Shown here: positions 12,087 through 24,600 of the stretch, in pieces | Position numbering within the stretch: position 1 is the stretch's first letter | Layout: each line of letters begins with the position of its first letter | Source of the DNA: Tetradesmus obliquus | Lineage: Eukaryota; Chlorophyta; Chlorophyceae; Sphaeropleales; Scenedesmaceae | Assembly: GCA_030272155.1 (NCBI GenBank) | Contig: CP126197.1 | Span: 1,364,001 to 1,428,000, forward strand | Direction of reading: 5' to 3' | DNA length: 64,000 nt | Made by a program: the position numbers and the translations under genes | Notes under the pieces: generated by a model | Seen by the model: the letters and a program-made list of their open reading frames with translations, nothing else | What the model was told of the DNA's origin: nothing | The model's database searches: none

Positions 12087-13609
12087 GCTGACTAGGCTTT
12101 CTTGCACGTGCAGAAGAACTCTATGTGAATGCCTCAGATGAAAAGGACAAATGGTTTTTTTTTCACAAAAGCTGTTGGGTTGTTGTCGGGGCTCTTTCTA
12201 TGTGTTGTTACGAAAGGGCGCGTTGTGCTCTTGTTCTACTCGACGAGTTCGGGTGTATATGGTGCTTCAGAATAGTGTGTCCTTTTATACAGAGAGTTGT
12301 GATTGCTTTAAGCATGGGCTCCTTGTGCTTAGATGAGGGCCGGCGAGAAGTAATCGGCAAAAGTAACGCCTTCACGTCGGTCACTTGAAGTTCACCCGTT
12401 GGGCCTTAGATTCGCCCAGCCCAAAACCGCTTAGACCACCCCGCAACACTAAGGCTTTTCGAACTGTGTCGTAACTGCCAGCACTGCAAGGCTGGCCTGT
12501 TGCTGAAATGTATTGAAATGGTTACAGCAAGTGGCTATGTAGCACACTGTTACAGCACATACAACCCTCCACAACCTTGGCATGCATCATGCAACAAGCT
12601 AGCCGCTAGCTTGTTGAGTGACTCAACACGAATTCTGCTGCAGTAAGCAACAGTCAGACGCCATGATGTCTGTCAACTGCACCTTTGTAGCAAAACGTTC
12701 AATATACAGGAGCCTAACTTGATCCGCCAGTCTTCAATCCACCACTGCTTCAACTTGGTGGCTGCTGCTGCTGCTGCTGCTGCAGCGGTCCATTTGCCAA
12801 GCTTCCAACAACACAGCAGCATGGTGCGCGTGCAATGCTGCTGCAACAATACTGCTTTCAACATCATCCAGATATCATGGCTTTTGCAGCCTGCAAATGC
12901 AGTACTTGAATAGTGTGCACAATATCACCTAATAGTATGAGTCACTTGGCAAGACTCTACGTAAAGCTGAAGGCACTGCCCCCCGTATATGGGTATGTCA
13001 CCAGTGACAGCTTCTTGGTGTGCACAGCACATGAGCCGCTCAGTGGATGCACAGCATGTGCACCTGTTGCAACAAGATAATGCATTCTTCACAATACCCA
13101 GCATGCTAATGGTAGATGGATCCTTGTGAATTGCTACCAGGCGGCTGTGCAACTGTATACTTTGACATTTGGCTATGCAAGGTGTGCTGCGCTTTGCTAC
13201 GCTAGCATGCAACTGTACAAAGCAATGCACACACGCCTGCAAACAGATGAGCCGATTTCATTGAGCGTCGGCATCGTGCACTAGGCAACCGACGTAAGCG
13301 CAGCACACAACAACAGCAACAATAGATTAATAGATACCCCGTGCACAGCTGCATGCACCCGCACGCATTGCTGCATGCAACCCCAAGCACTGCTGCTTGC
13401 AATCCGGCAGCAGTAACACACCTCAAACCCGCAGCAGCCGTCAAACGGCCGCATGGTGATCTCGTAGCTCAGCACTGTTCAGCATTTTGCTCATTGACTG
13501 GCCAGCTACTTTTAGGGATCATGCAAACAGAGCAGCAGGCGACAAATGCAGCACACTGTGTCCATGTGGTTTTCTGTTGCTTCCGTTGCTTGCCACTGCC
13601 CCAGAATAG
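12087..13609. other. Intergenic: gene B promoter side and 3' flank of the TBL-like gene
   Basis: The region has the gene B upstream block at its left side and a short GCT repeat at about 12764-12783. Otherwise it is low-information AT/GC-mixed sequence. One short spliceable minus-strand stretch near 13430-13470 (reading YEITMRPFDGCCGFE between AG and GT) lies downstream of the TBL-like stop and could not be joined to any gene. Confidence 0.5.
12338..12430 (-). promoter_or_regulatory. Conserved upstream block of gene B (93 bp)
   Basis: Ungapped counterpart of 5571-5663, again about 250 bp upstream of the start codon. It keeps TCACTTGAAGTTCACCCG and GGGCCTTAGAT intact. The shared block ends at nearly the same base in both copies, which also marks the 5' boundary of the segmental duplication. 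Confidence 0.5.
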
Positions 13610-16291
13610 TTAGAACCGCAGCTTGCTCGGCAAGCACACAAACTGCCCCGGACCAAGCGGCGCCGGCGGTGCAGAAGGCGCATCTCCTTGCACACGGGAG
13701 CTTCCATCTGCTGCTGCTGCTGCAGCAGGCGCAGCTGCAGGCCCAAGGTCTGTTACCCCAGGGTAATACAGATCTGGGTTTTCGTCCGCCTGCCGCCGCC
13801 GCTGCTGCTGCCGGTCTCCGAAGCTGGTGCTTGCTGGCGTTCTGCCTGACACATCAGAGTCTGCAGGGTCATACGCCGATTGCAGCGGCCGCCGCCCTGT
13901 TGCTGCTGCTGCTGCTGCAGGTGCTGCAGCTGCTGCTGGTCTGCTGACCGGCCAAAACATCGGCCACCTCACCGGTGCTGCTGCTGCTGCTGCTGGCGGC
14001 CGCGGCGGCGGTGCCGCTGCTGCTGCTGCTGCTGCTGGTGGTGGTGCTGCTGGCTGCGCCTGGCGCGCTGCTCCAGCAGTCCCAGTCAGAGGCATGGGGC
14101 GCCGATCTGCAGCAGCTGCTGGTGGCGGTACTGCAACCAGGCCAGGTGCCGCTGCTGCTGATGATGATGTTTCTGAGGGAGCAGCTGTTACTAGTGGTGC
14201 TGGCGTTGGTGCTGCTGCTGCCGCTTCAGTAACTACTGCTGCTGGCACTGTGGATCTGGTTGCTGCTGCTGCTGCTGCTGGCCCCAGCAGAGGCTGAATG
14301 CCTGCCTGGCCCTTACGCAGTGTCTCATACAGGTACCACACCCAAGCCTGCAAACATGCAGAAAGACAAAGCACGCCGACAGGCAAATACAGCAGCGTGT
14401 TGCAGCATGAACACACAGGGATGCAGCAGCGTGCAGGTTTCAAACAGGTACCACACCCCAGCCTGCAAATATGCAGCAGCACGAAGCATACCGGCAGGCA
14501 ACTGAGCAGCATGTTGCAGCATGAAGGTATGCAGCAGCGTGTAGGGAAAGCTGGGTGGTACAGCTGTGCTGCAGGTAAAAGAGCAACCAGAACTTGCATA
14601 GCAGCGTTGCAACCACCACTGTATGCACCTCAAGCAGGCATTGGTTTGAATGATATGGTTTAACAAGAAGGCAGTTAACAGATTCCGCCCACCACCAACA
14701 AGAGTGCAAACTGATATGCGTACCTCAGGCAGTCCTGGGTGGCAGTAGTGGCTGCAGTCCAGCTGCTATTGCATTTGAAGCCAGAGTATATAGAAGCACA
14801 CATCATTCATGCCAAAATCCGTACGATGCTAGATGCTAAAATGCTAAAATGCTAAAATGCTGAAATCCATACCTCCGGCAGCCCTGGGTGGCAGTAGTGG
14901 CTGCAGTCCAGCACCGTAGTGAAGCGGCCGGCCGGGTGGTTGTCGTGCAGCATCACACTCATGTTGAAGCCTGCAGATATAATAGGCAGATCGTACCTGC
15001 AAGGATTGCACAGCACACAGCAGTACAGCACAGCACATGTAGTGTGAGTTGCTTGGCTACAAACTTCCTTTTGTTGGTTGTTGTGCAGTAGCAGACTCAT
15101 GTTGAAGCCTGCAGAGATGATGGGCAGGTCGTACCTGCAAGGATTGCACCACAATGCACCCCAGCACAGCATGGTGAGTGCTGGGTCTAGCAACTGCATC
15201 TGAGGCCTTGACATGCACTTGTGCTCTGTCTCTCTGCTTCAAAGTTGTTCACAAGCTTAAATATTCTCAAACACTCACAGCTTTGTGCAGCTATTCCCCA
15301 AACCGTGTGGTTGCACGTTCCGGGCCTGCTGCTCGTGCTGTAGGCTCTGCCGACACTGCACTCACAGCTCTGGCGGTGTAAACACAGCAGTTGCATGGAA
15401 ACATACTGCTGCAGCACATACACAACTGCTGCCATGACAGTAAGCTGCTGCCCCCGCCGCTGCAGTTGCGGCCAATAGCCCTGTGCTGCTGCCGCTGCTG
15501 CACAGTGCTGTCATCGCCATGGAGCTGCGCCGCTGCTGCTGCACCCCCGGTGCTCAGCTCACTTTGAAAGCACGTAGACAGCAGCCTCCATCAGAGGCGT
15601 CCCAAGTGCCCATTGAGTGCGCTTGTCTGCTGCTGCGGCTGCGCTCATTATCAGCTCGCCGGTTGCTGGAGAGTAAGCATACCCTGCAGGACAGCGCAGC
15701 AGCACAGCGACACAGGTGCAGATACTGTTGGCTGCACTGTTAGTGTAATGCTCCAGCAGCACGACGTTTTCACTGAAGCACAGCTGCCGTCAGCCTGGCT
15801 GCTCTGCTGTTGGTGCTGCGCACCCTGCAGCACCACACACAAGATACGACTGACACCCACAATATACTCTACAGCAAAGTGTACACTCGTATGCACAGCC
15901 TTCGCTGCAAGTGGACAGTGGAAACATATGCCAACCACACCACACACCAGCAGGTTTGTCCCTGCTCACCCTCCACCTCCCAGCACAGTGTACGCACACC
16001 CCTTCATGCAAGTGTTACAGCAGTTACGTCCAATGCTGCCATATACGGCACACTTGCAGGTGTGTCCATGCTCACCTTCCACCTCCCAGCACAGTGCACA
16101 CACAGCCCTTCATGCAAGTGTTACAACAGTCATGTTATATGTTGTCATACATGTGATACGGCACACGATTTGCCAGCAGGTGTGTCCAAGCTCACCCTCC
16201 ACCTCCAGGCACTTCTTGTTGGCTTTGTCTTCTGGGTGAATCGCTGCACTCTGCCGAAACAGTAGGTGCGGCCACTCACCCTTGGTGGACT

Positions 16292-16341
<50 letters not shown>

Positions 16342-18405
16342 CATATTGTATATGCATTGGCTGGAGTGATGTCAATAGGATCGCAGGAGCACAAGCATGT
16401 TGATGTGATGGGTTGCACAGTAACGGCAGCACCAGCAGCCGCACTGAAACGAAGGCCAGCAAAAGCCATGGGCTGTTCTGTTTTCCTCACTACCACAACA
16501 CCCTGACACAAGACAGTGCCGCATATGCTTCCAACCATGCAACAACGTGATTTGTGTGCTGCCGCCACAAGGTAACAAGCACAGGCTACTATGTATCATG
16601 ATAGCTGTTTCTCAATGGGCATGTTGTCACCTGATAGTATCTGCCCAGGTTATGCATTGCTGTGTAGTAATCGCTCCAGTCGCCGCTGCTGCGGCGGTGC
16701 CACGCCCCAAAGTTCACTATGAATATGTCACTCTTCTGAGCAAAGTTCTTGCGGAGCAGCGGCAGCACGCCCCCTTCAGCGATCTGCAGGCATGAAGCAG
16801 GAGCAAGTAGTGCAGGCGATTGTTGAAAAACCTTGTACGTTGTCGTGATGCAGGTAGCAGCACAGGCAAATGCACCAGCCGCATACGAGGCTGCTACACG
16901 TGCGTTATGCAATGGTCAGCACACGCTCAGGCACAAGCACACAGCGCTGCCTAACATACTTTGGTGGCAGGCACCACTGATATGGTTGCAAGTTTGATGC
17001 AGCGCATTCCTGTGCGATTGACCGGCACCGCCTCCACCATGCACCCACGGTACAACTACATATGCTGACTCCGAAATGCGCGAAATCAAGTAACATTTTC
17101 TTGCTTATTCCTCTGTGATTTTATCCAGGTTTGTGCCCAGCACCGCCTCCACAATGCAGATCCAGCACATCTGCACTTGCTGATCCAAAAACACACAGAA
17201 TATTCAACTATCTGCGGCTTACCTCAGTGTTATTCACCAGGTTCGTTCCCAGCACCGCCTCCACAATGCAGATCCAGCACATCTGCACTTGCTAACCTAA
17301 ACACACGCACAGAACATACAACTGTCTGCGGCTCACCTCGGTGTTATTCACCAGGTTTGTGTGCAGCACCGCCTCCACCATGCACACCTGGCACATCTGA
17401 ATTACTTGTAGAAGTGAAGACCAATAGCGCGTTTGAAGTAGGAACTACAGCACCAGAGATGATGTTGTTTCCGTTTAATAATGAACCACTCAAAACAACA
17501 CGCAGATGCCGCCACAAACCTCGATCTTTGCGGCTCACCTCTGTGTTATTGACCAGGTTTGTTCCCAGTACCGCCTCCACCATGCATATCCTGCCGCCTC
17601 CCTGCCCCAGCAGGTGGATGCAGTTATTCAAGCCCTCCTTCACCGGCTGCCTTAGCAGCAGCAAGTTCTCCTCAGCCACAGGGCTAGCCTGGCACTCTGT
17701 GTGGTCCCAAAAGTCAATGAGGAAGCACTGCAGTGCCCGGTAAAATGTTTTGCCATGGGAATCTCCTAAAAGCCAGGTGGTGCGGCCTCTCAGGTAAGGC
17801 AGCAAGTCACAAGGGGAGAGGTCTAAGATGCCGCCACCTCCGAGATTCTTCACAAGGTCTGGGCAGCGAAAAGGGTGTGAAACAGTGGCGGTACAGGTTT
17901 TTATGAAGTATAGGTTGGTGTCAATGCAGGTTGCGCACTCGTCAGAATGCATCAAGCAAACAACTCCTGTTGCTGATACCGTGTTTGGGTGAAGCTCAAG
18001 GGGCATATGACAATTGCTGCTGCTAGTGCCAGTGCCATGCCTGCAGCAAGCCGGGGTTGAAGGCTTTGATGACGTCTACTGCACCTGCGTAGCTGCTGGT
18101 TGTCCAAGCCAGGTTGCAGGAGGGCTGCTGCTGCTGCTGCTGCTGCTGCTGCAGAACTGACTGTACTGGCAAAAACAAACGTGCTGCTGCTGCTGCTGCT
18201 GCTTGTGGCATTTGCTGAAATCCTCATTATGGTTGCTGTCTCACCATAGCTGCGCTTGGCTTGCTCTATGGTGCAAATGGCCCAGGCTGGCCCAGGCTTG
18301 TACTTGCACCGCCTGTGCAGCTGCTGTTTGTCCCAGCAGTGCTGCGCATGCTGCTGCTGTGTGAGCTTTCCTGGCAGAAACACACTGCCTACTGCTGTGC
18401 ACTGT

Positions 18406-18439
<34 letters not shown>

Positions 18440-19014
18440 GCTGCTGTGGGCAGTGGTGCTGATGCCGGTAGAGACCTTTTGATACAGGTCTCTAGCAGTG
18501 CTTGCATCCTCACCATAGCTTCGCTTGGCTTGTTCCGCAGTGCAAATGGCCCAGGCTGAACCAGGCCTGTACTCACACCGCTTGCCCCTGGTGAAAGCAG
18601 CAAGCAGGTAAGGATCTAGTTAAGAGACTCTGATTGATTTTTCTCGAAGCTTGCATCATTGCATGTTGGTAACAACCAGGGGCAACGGGAAGTCAGGGAT
18701 GAAGAGGCATGTTGCTGCTGCTGCTGCTCCTGTCAGGTGCAACCACACAGCTGCAGGCAGCGTACAGCATACATCTAATTATTATACTTCTGTACGTTTA
18801 GCGACCTTACGTACCAGAAGTCGTCTCTTGGCTGGCAGCCTGAGAAGCTCGTGCAGCGGCCTGCTTCATACAGCCCACCAAACAGCATAGGCTTGCTGCC
18901 AAAACCATACTGCACCGGACACGATTCCTGCCCCCAAGCGACGTGATCAGCAGACAGAAGCAGCAGCAGCAGCAGCGCCACAGCAAGTGTGTACGCGTTC
19001 GGACCTAAACTCAT
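13610..19014 (-). CDS. TBL/PMR5-like SGNH (PC-esterase family) secreted protein
   Basis: Exons: 18811-19014, 18514-18580, 17539-17858, 16631-16783, 16196-16289, 15563-15683, 15317-15355 (least certain), 14873-14996, 13610-14347. All phases agree; about 619 residues. Residues 8-22 are a hydrophobic Leu-rich leader (signal peptide or anchor). A Cys-containing segment (CPVQYGFG...GRC...WYRCEYRPGSAW) precedes the GDSH motif at about 122-125 in WLLGDSHGKTF. NFGAWHR follows. The C-terminal D-x-x-H is at about 363-366 in DCSHYCHPGLPE. GDS plus DxxH are the catalytic marks of the TBL/PMR5 acyltransferase-esterase family, which acts on wall polysaccharides in the secretory pathway. Residues 375-619 are an Ala/Pro/Gln-rich tail not expected in the family. 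The acyl substrate cannot be read from sequence. Confidence 0.78.
14435..17390. repeat. Splice-junction duplications in the TBL-like gene
   Basis: Partial copies sit in introns. 14435-14475 is the 5' part of the last exon (AG then a VWYLFET reading), upstream of it. 15070-15140 is the 5' part of exon 14873-14996, and 14727-14765 is its 3' part. 15960-15985 and 16072-16100 are the 3' end of exon 16196-16289. Four copies between 16980 and 17390 repeat the 3' end of exon 17539-17858 (CMVEAVLGTNLVNNTE-like). In each case 5'-part copies lie upstream and 3'-part copies lie downstream of the intact exon. Confidence 0.8.
16292..16339. repeat. (CAG)16 immediately upstream of an acceptor (sense CTG)
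   Basis: On the sense (minus) strand this is (CTG)n running directly into CTGCAG and then exon 16196-16289. The repeat therefore occupies the place of the polypyrimidine tract. The same arrangement recurs elsewhere in the window. Confidence 0.85.
18248..18306 (-). repeat. Near-complete duplicate of TBL-like exon 2
   Basis: The stretch reads KYKPGPAWAICTIEQAKRSY and ends in a good donor, mirroring exon 18514-18580 (EYRPGSAWAICTAEQAKRSY). Here the AG would be one base too far upstream, so a frame-preserving splice from exon 1 is not possible. It is probably a decaying exon copy rather than a mutually exclusive exon. Confidence 0.6.
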
Positions 19015-19595
19015 CGTTCACTGCCATGCTCTGGATTGTTTTGGTGATATATGCACGTAGTCAAACCGGTTGTTTGTGCCGCTGCAAGCGACGCAGCCGG
19101 CTACTTGACCACCACCTTTGACACAAGTGACACGGCGTATCGTCTTGCTAGTGACACCGCGTGCTAGCATCGCAGGTGGGATCGCACACTTGCAGAATAG
19201 TCCTTCTTATTAGAAGCAAAGCACGTCACTGCCAGTCATCTGCCGTCCGCAGCAGCACAGTGCTCGCAGTACATAAGGTGGTCCCTGTCTGACCAATTGC
19301 CAATCAGGCATTAAGAATGCACCACCCTGCGCCATCTTTGCAGCATATACCAGCCACGCCCCTCTGCAACTGCCTACAACTACACCTCGTTGAAGCTGCA
19401 GGCTGCAACACGCCTGTGGTTGACTCTTGCCTGCCAGACAGGCAGGGCGCCCATTCACAAATGCAGTGGCATCACCCGGAAGCGCCCTGTCAGAATCACA
19501 CAAAAAGGCACACGCTGCTGCAAATAGGCAACAGCTTCCATGTGGCAACCAACCGACCTGCTTAAACCCCCTCAGCTGAGCCCAACTAAACCGCC
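19015..19595. other. Intergenic, TPR 3' side to TBL-like 5' side
   Basis: A short spacer of about 580 bp between two genes on the same strand. It must hold the TPR-like gene's 3' UTR and the TBL-like gene's promoter. No convincing TATA or other motif was seen. Confidence 0.5.
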
Positions 19596-21602
19596 TCAGG
19601 GTGGCCCCCCAGGGGGTGTGGTGCGTGCCCTGCCCCTGCCCCGGCCCCTAGCAGCACCCCTGGCGCCCCTACCCCTCCCTGCAGGCGACACACCCCTGCC
19701 TGGTGCTGCTGCTGTTGCTGCTGCTGCCGGTGTGCCACTAGCCGCACCAGCAGGCGGCGTGGCAGCAGCAGCAGCAGGGGAGTCGGCGCCAGCTGGCGTG
19801 GCGGCTTCCGCTGCTGCTGCAGCAGCGGCAGCAGCAGCTCCTGCAAGTGCAAACTGAATGGGAGTGTGCTTGCGGCCAGCCCCGCCACCACCACCCTGCG
19901 ACTGCTGCTGCTGCTGTGAATGCAGTGGGCGTGCATTAGGCGAGCGAGGGCCGTCGCCGCCGGTGCTGCTGCTGCGCATTGCCACTGCTGCAGCGCCTGC
20001 GTTGACGTCACTGCTGGCACCTTCCGTTACAGCTGGCGTGTTGGCCGCTGACTGGCGCTTGCGAGCCTTGATGACCTTCTTGGCTGGTGCTGCTGCTGCT
20101 GCTGCTGCTGCCTCCTGCTGCTGCTCAGGGGCCCCTGCAGCATCAGGCTCTGCAGCTGCAGCAGCTGCCGGCTCTGGTGCATCTGCAGCCTGCTGCTGCT
20201 GCTCAGGAGCGTCCTGCTGCATGCTGTCATCATCCCCAGCGGCAGCGGCAGCAGCAGCGGCTTCCTCATCATTGCCTCCACCAGCTGCAAAAAGAAACAT
20301 GTCCAGGGCATCGCCATCATCCGGCTGCCACCTGTCAGTGCCTGCATCACCCTCACCCTGCTCTTCAATAAATGCCGACGCGGCGTCCACGGGGTCCTGC
20401 TGCTGCTGCTGCCGCCGCTGCTGCTGCTGCTGTCCTGTTGCAAGTGCCAACAGTTCATCTAGGGGGTCCTGCTGCTGCTGTGCCGCGTCCTCAAGCTTCT
20501 GTGTAGCCTCCAGCACTGCTTCACCCTCCTCATCAGCTGCAGCGGCAGCAGCAGTAGCAGCAGTGTCCTCGCCAAGGTCGTCACTGCCGCCTGGCATATC
20601 CTCCTCATCATCCTCGTCATCACCTACATCCTGCGTCTGCTGCTGCTGCTCTGCATCAGCAGCAGCTCCAGCGTCACCAGCTGCAGCTGCTGCTGCTGCG
20701 GCTGCTGCTTCGTCTGCAGGCTCCTCATTGAGTGCTGCTTCTGGTGCCGGGGAGGTGCCCTGAGGGGCAGCAGCAGCAGCATCTTCACCATCCTCTGCAA
20801 CATAACCAGTAGCAGCAGCAGCGGCGGCGGCAGCAGATAGTGAGGCAACCGGCAAAGCAGGTAGTCGCATAGCTGCCGCAGCAACGTGCACCACGGCAGT
20901 GCACCACTGCATCCAGCTGCCACCACAACTGCGCTAGGCCAACATACGCCGAGCGCTGCTATCGGCAAGCTGACGGTGGTTTACTCTCTGGCCGGCTTGG
21001 CATGACCTTGTAAACACTCCAGCTCAAATCACCATGCTGTTGTCATTGGCAGGTAGATCAGCAACGGACCCAAACCAACCCAAACTCAATTCTACAATAC
21101 CCAGCCCGTGTGCCATACCTTCCATGGCCTCGGCCCCAGCCTCCTCCTCTTCACCCTCCTCCTGGCCCTGCTGCTGGTCCTCACCCTCCTCACCATCCCC
21201 TGCAGCCTCCTGTGCTAGGCTCTGCTGCTGCTCAGCCTGCTCTGCAGCAGCATCCTGCTCCTCTTGCTGCTGCTGCTGCTGCTGTGCATGTTCCTCAGCT
21301 GCAGCTGCATCACCCTCAGAGGGCATGTCCTCATCCTCCTCATCCTGCTGCTGCTCCTCCTCTTCCTCCTCCTGCTGCTGCTGCTGCTCATCCTCACCCT
21401 GCTGCTGCTGCTCCTCTGCACTCGGTACTTCCCCATCCTCCCTGCCAGCATCCTCACCCTGCTGCTGCTGCTGATCTGCAGCTGCTGCTGCTGCAGCAGC
21501 GTCCTGCTGCTCTGGCTGCGCAGATGCTGCCCTGCCCCTGTCCCCGCCTGTCTCATCTCCATCCAGCAAGCCTGCAAGCTCATCCTCTTCTTCTTGAGCC
21601 GC

Positions 21603-21646
<44 letters not shown>

Positions 21647-24600
21647 CAGCCTGCTGCTGCTGCTCAGCAACCTCCCCTTCCTCCTCAAACTCTTCCTCCT
21701 CACCCTCCTCTTCAGCACCAGCAGCAGCATCTTGCTGTTGCTGCTGCTCTGTAGCAGCAGCAGCAGCAGCATTGGCTGGCTCCTGGGTGTCCACATCCAT
21801 GCCTTCAGCAGCAGCAGCAGCTGCTGCAGCAGGCTCCTCTGCTGGCTGCTGCTCCGGCTCAGCTTGCTGCTGCTGCTGTTGTGCTGCACCAGGCTGCACG
21901 CGTGCACGCTTAGCAGCCGGCTGCACAGCAGCAGGAGATGCAGCAGCCACAGGAGGAGCTGCTGCTGCTGCTGCAGCAGCAGCTTCTGGCTGCTGTGCTG
22001 ACTCTGCAGCTTCTGTGGGTGCAGCAGCTCCTGCAGCACCTTCGGAGGCTTCTGCCTTGATCTTGCGCTTGGCTGCTGGCTTAGGCGGCGCCTGCTGTTG
22101 CTGCTGCTGCTGCTGCTGGGGTGCTGCTGCCTGCTGTGCGGCTGCTTTGCCTGGGGTGTAATCGGCTGCACCTGCACGAAGCTTTGGCGCTGCTGCTGCT
22201 GCTGCTGCTGCTGGGGCTGCTGCTGCTGGGGCTGCTGCTGCTGCTGGCAGCAGCACGTCTGCTCCTGCACGCACAGCAGCCAGCATGGATTCATACTGTG
22301 CTACCTGCTGCTTCAGCACCTCCAACTGCTGCCGCAGCTGCTGCACCTCCTGCTGCTGCTTCGCCAGCTGCTGCTTGGCTGCCGCCGCAGCGCGCTGCAG
22401 CTGCTGCTGCTGCTGCTGTTGTGCTGTTGCCAGCTTCTGCTGCAGCTCCTGAGCCTCCTTTGCTGCTGCTGCTGCCTTTTCCCGCTCCTCCTTGAGCTGT
22501 TTGCCGAGGTTGCCCCTGCCTGCTGCCAGCTGCTTCTCTGCTTCTTCTTTCCCAGCTGCTGCTGCCGCCAGCTGGCCCTTGAGCTCCTCCAGCTCCTGTT
22601 TGACAAAATAACAGAAATAACAAGATGACAACATAAGATACAGTTATGATCAGAGGGCAACGCACTGCAGCGGGATGCTACGAAGCACGGGGAAAGCAAC
22701 AGACAGCTGTGGAGCACTGCATGTCTGGAACCGGTTGCTGCACTTCATGGGCCGTTCACCATCCCAGGATGCAAAAAAGCAATAACCGCAGATCCAGCAG
22801 TGCAACAGCAGCTTGCTGGCACGTGACACCTTTGCATGCAGCCTGCCTGCGCACCTTCTTAGCTGCCTCATTCTCGCGCTTGAGCCTGCCGGCAATGGCC
22901 TGCAGCTGCTTCTGCTGCGGTGCTGCGGCAGTGCTGGCGCTGCTGGCTGCTGCCTGCGCTGCCTGCAGCGCTGCCTGTGCCTCCTCCAGCTGCTTCTGCA
23001 GGTGGCAAAGACGTCACACATGCGCAGATGCAGAGCACAGAGAACACAATGTCAGCAGGCGGCGAAACATGTAAAAGTCCCTGCAGCGCTGCTTCTGTAG
23101 GTGGCAAAAACAGATGGACAGGCGCAGCACAGCAAACAGAGTTTCAGCAGATGGGACGTGAAGGACGGTAACATGACTGCATGCTGTTGACTGGGAATTA
23201 AGAATCACTGGAGTCATTTCTTGTGGCGCCGCACCGCACCTGCAGCTGTGCCTTTGTTTATCCTCGCTGGTATAAAGACCGTCAGCATGGCTTGTGAACA
23301 TTCAAGCCGAGCGTATGAAAGTCAAGTGGCCATCCTACTAGCGCTGTTTGTGCCGCACCTGCAGCTCTGCCTTTCACAATGCCTGTGTTATTGGCAGCCA
23401 TGAGATCCATCTCCAGAGAAGAAGAATATAAAAATGCATGTATCATCATGTTAGTTCCTTGTTGCCGCATCGCACCTGCAGCTCTGCCTTCTCCTTGACC
23501 ATGTCTTTGTTCTTGGCCTGGATCTTCTTGGCCGTGTTGGTGTTGTTGCGGTGCATGTTCTGCAGCGACTCGTGCTTGGCCTGCAGCTCAGCCAGTGATG
23601 CCTTTGATGCCTCCAGCTCAGATGACGATGCCTCGGCGGCAGCCTGGCAGCAGCAGCAGCAGCAGCAGCAGGTGGTTGAGCCAATGACGCTTCTTGACTC
23701 TTGTTGAGGCCGCTGACCTGGCGTCGCTCACCAGCCAGCGCCCGCTGCCCTGACTCAGCCTGCTTCCAGCAGCAGACCAAACTCCGCTGTGCACAGCCAC
23801 ACACGCACCCTCTGGCCTCACACACAGCTCACAGCACTGCATACCCAAGTGCACATGCCGGCAGCTCAGCCTGACCCCTGCCCCCGCCAACTCCCAATCA
23901 ACGACATTGAATAGTCGGCTCACCTGCGCCTCAGCCAGCTGCTGCTTCAGGCCCTCTTGGACCTTGCTCAGGCCGCTGACCTGGCGCCGCTCTGCAGCCA
24001 GCGCGTCAGCCCCAGCCCTGCCCCACCCCTGCCCCTGCGTTGCCTCTCCCTCAAAGCCTCACCTGTGCCTCAGCCAGCTGCTGCTTCAGCGCCTCTTGTG
24101 CCCTGCTCAGGCCGCTGACCTGGCGCCGCTCAGCAGCAAGCGCCCGCTGCGCTGACTCAGCCTGCTTCTGCAGCTCAGCCAGAGCAGAGGCCTTGGCTGC
24201 TGCCTCAGCTGCTGCAGCTGCGGCCTCCTGCTGTGCTGCTGAGAGCTGCTCGAGCGCTGACGCGTGGTCGGCCTGCAAGAGGAGAGGGAAAAAGCAGGTG
24301 TGATGCGTGGCGCAGCGGTGCACGAGGAGTCAGAAAGGCACAGGCTGCGGAAAGCTGCTCGAGCGCTGACGCGTGGTCGGCCTGCAAGGGGTGGCAAGTG
24401 TGATGTGCAGCAGCGGTGTATACATGTGATTCGCAAGGCGAAGGCATGCAGAAAAACGACATAGCACGGTCGCAACGCACAGCGTGCAGTCACCACGGCC
24501 AGTCACAACACAAGTATGTCCGCTGGCATCAGGCTCAGCAGCAGCAGCACCACAGCTGGGCGCGTCTGCAGGCCCTTGTAAAGCTTTGCTGGCAAACATG

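Noticed and set aside
13281..13475. Possible exon reading YEITMRPFDGCCGFE
   Set aside because: It has AG and GT borders, but lies beyond the stop of the TBL-like gene and no partner exon with matching phase was found.
13827..14297. Plus-strand Ala/Gly-rich open frame
   Set aside because: Mirror of the low-complexity last exon of the TBL-like gene; no independent coding signal.
18248..18306. Mutually exclusive exon pair in the TBL-like gene
   Set aside because: The second copy's AG gives the wrong phase from exon 1, so a functional alternative exon is unlikely without another acceptor.
21034..22628. Long plus-strand frames of poly-Leu, poly-Ser and poly-Cys opposite the TPR tail
   Set aside because: They are antisense readings of CAG/CTG repeats in a well-supported minus-strand exon. 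Composition is pure triplet low complexity with no start or splice context.
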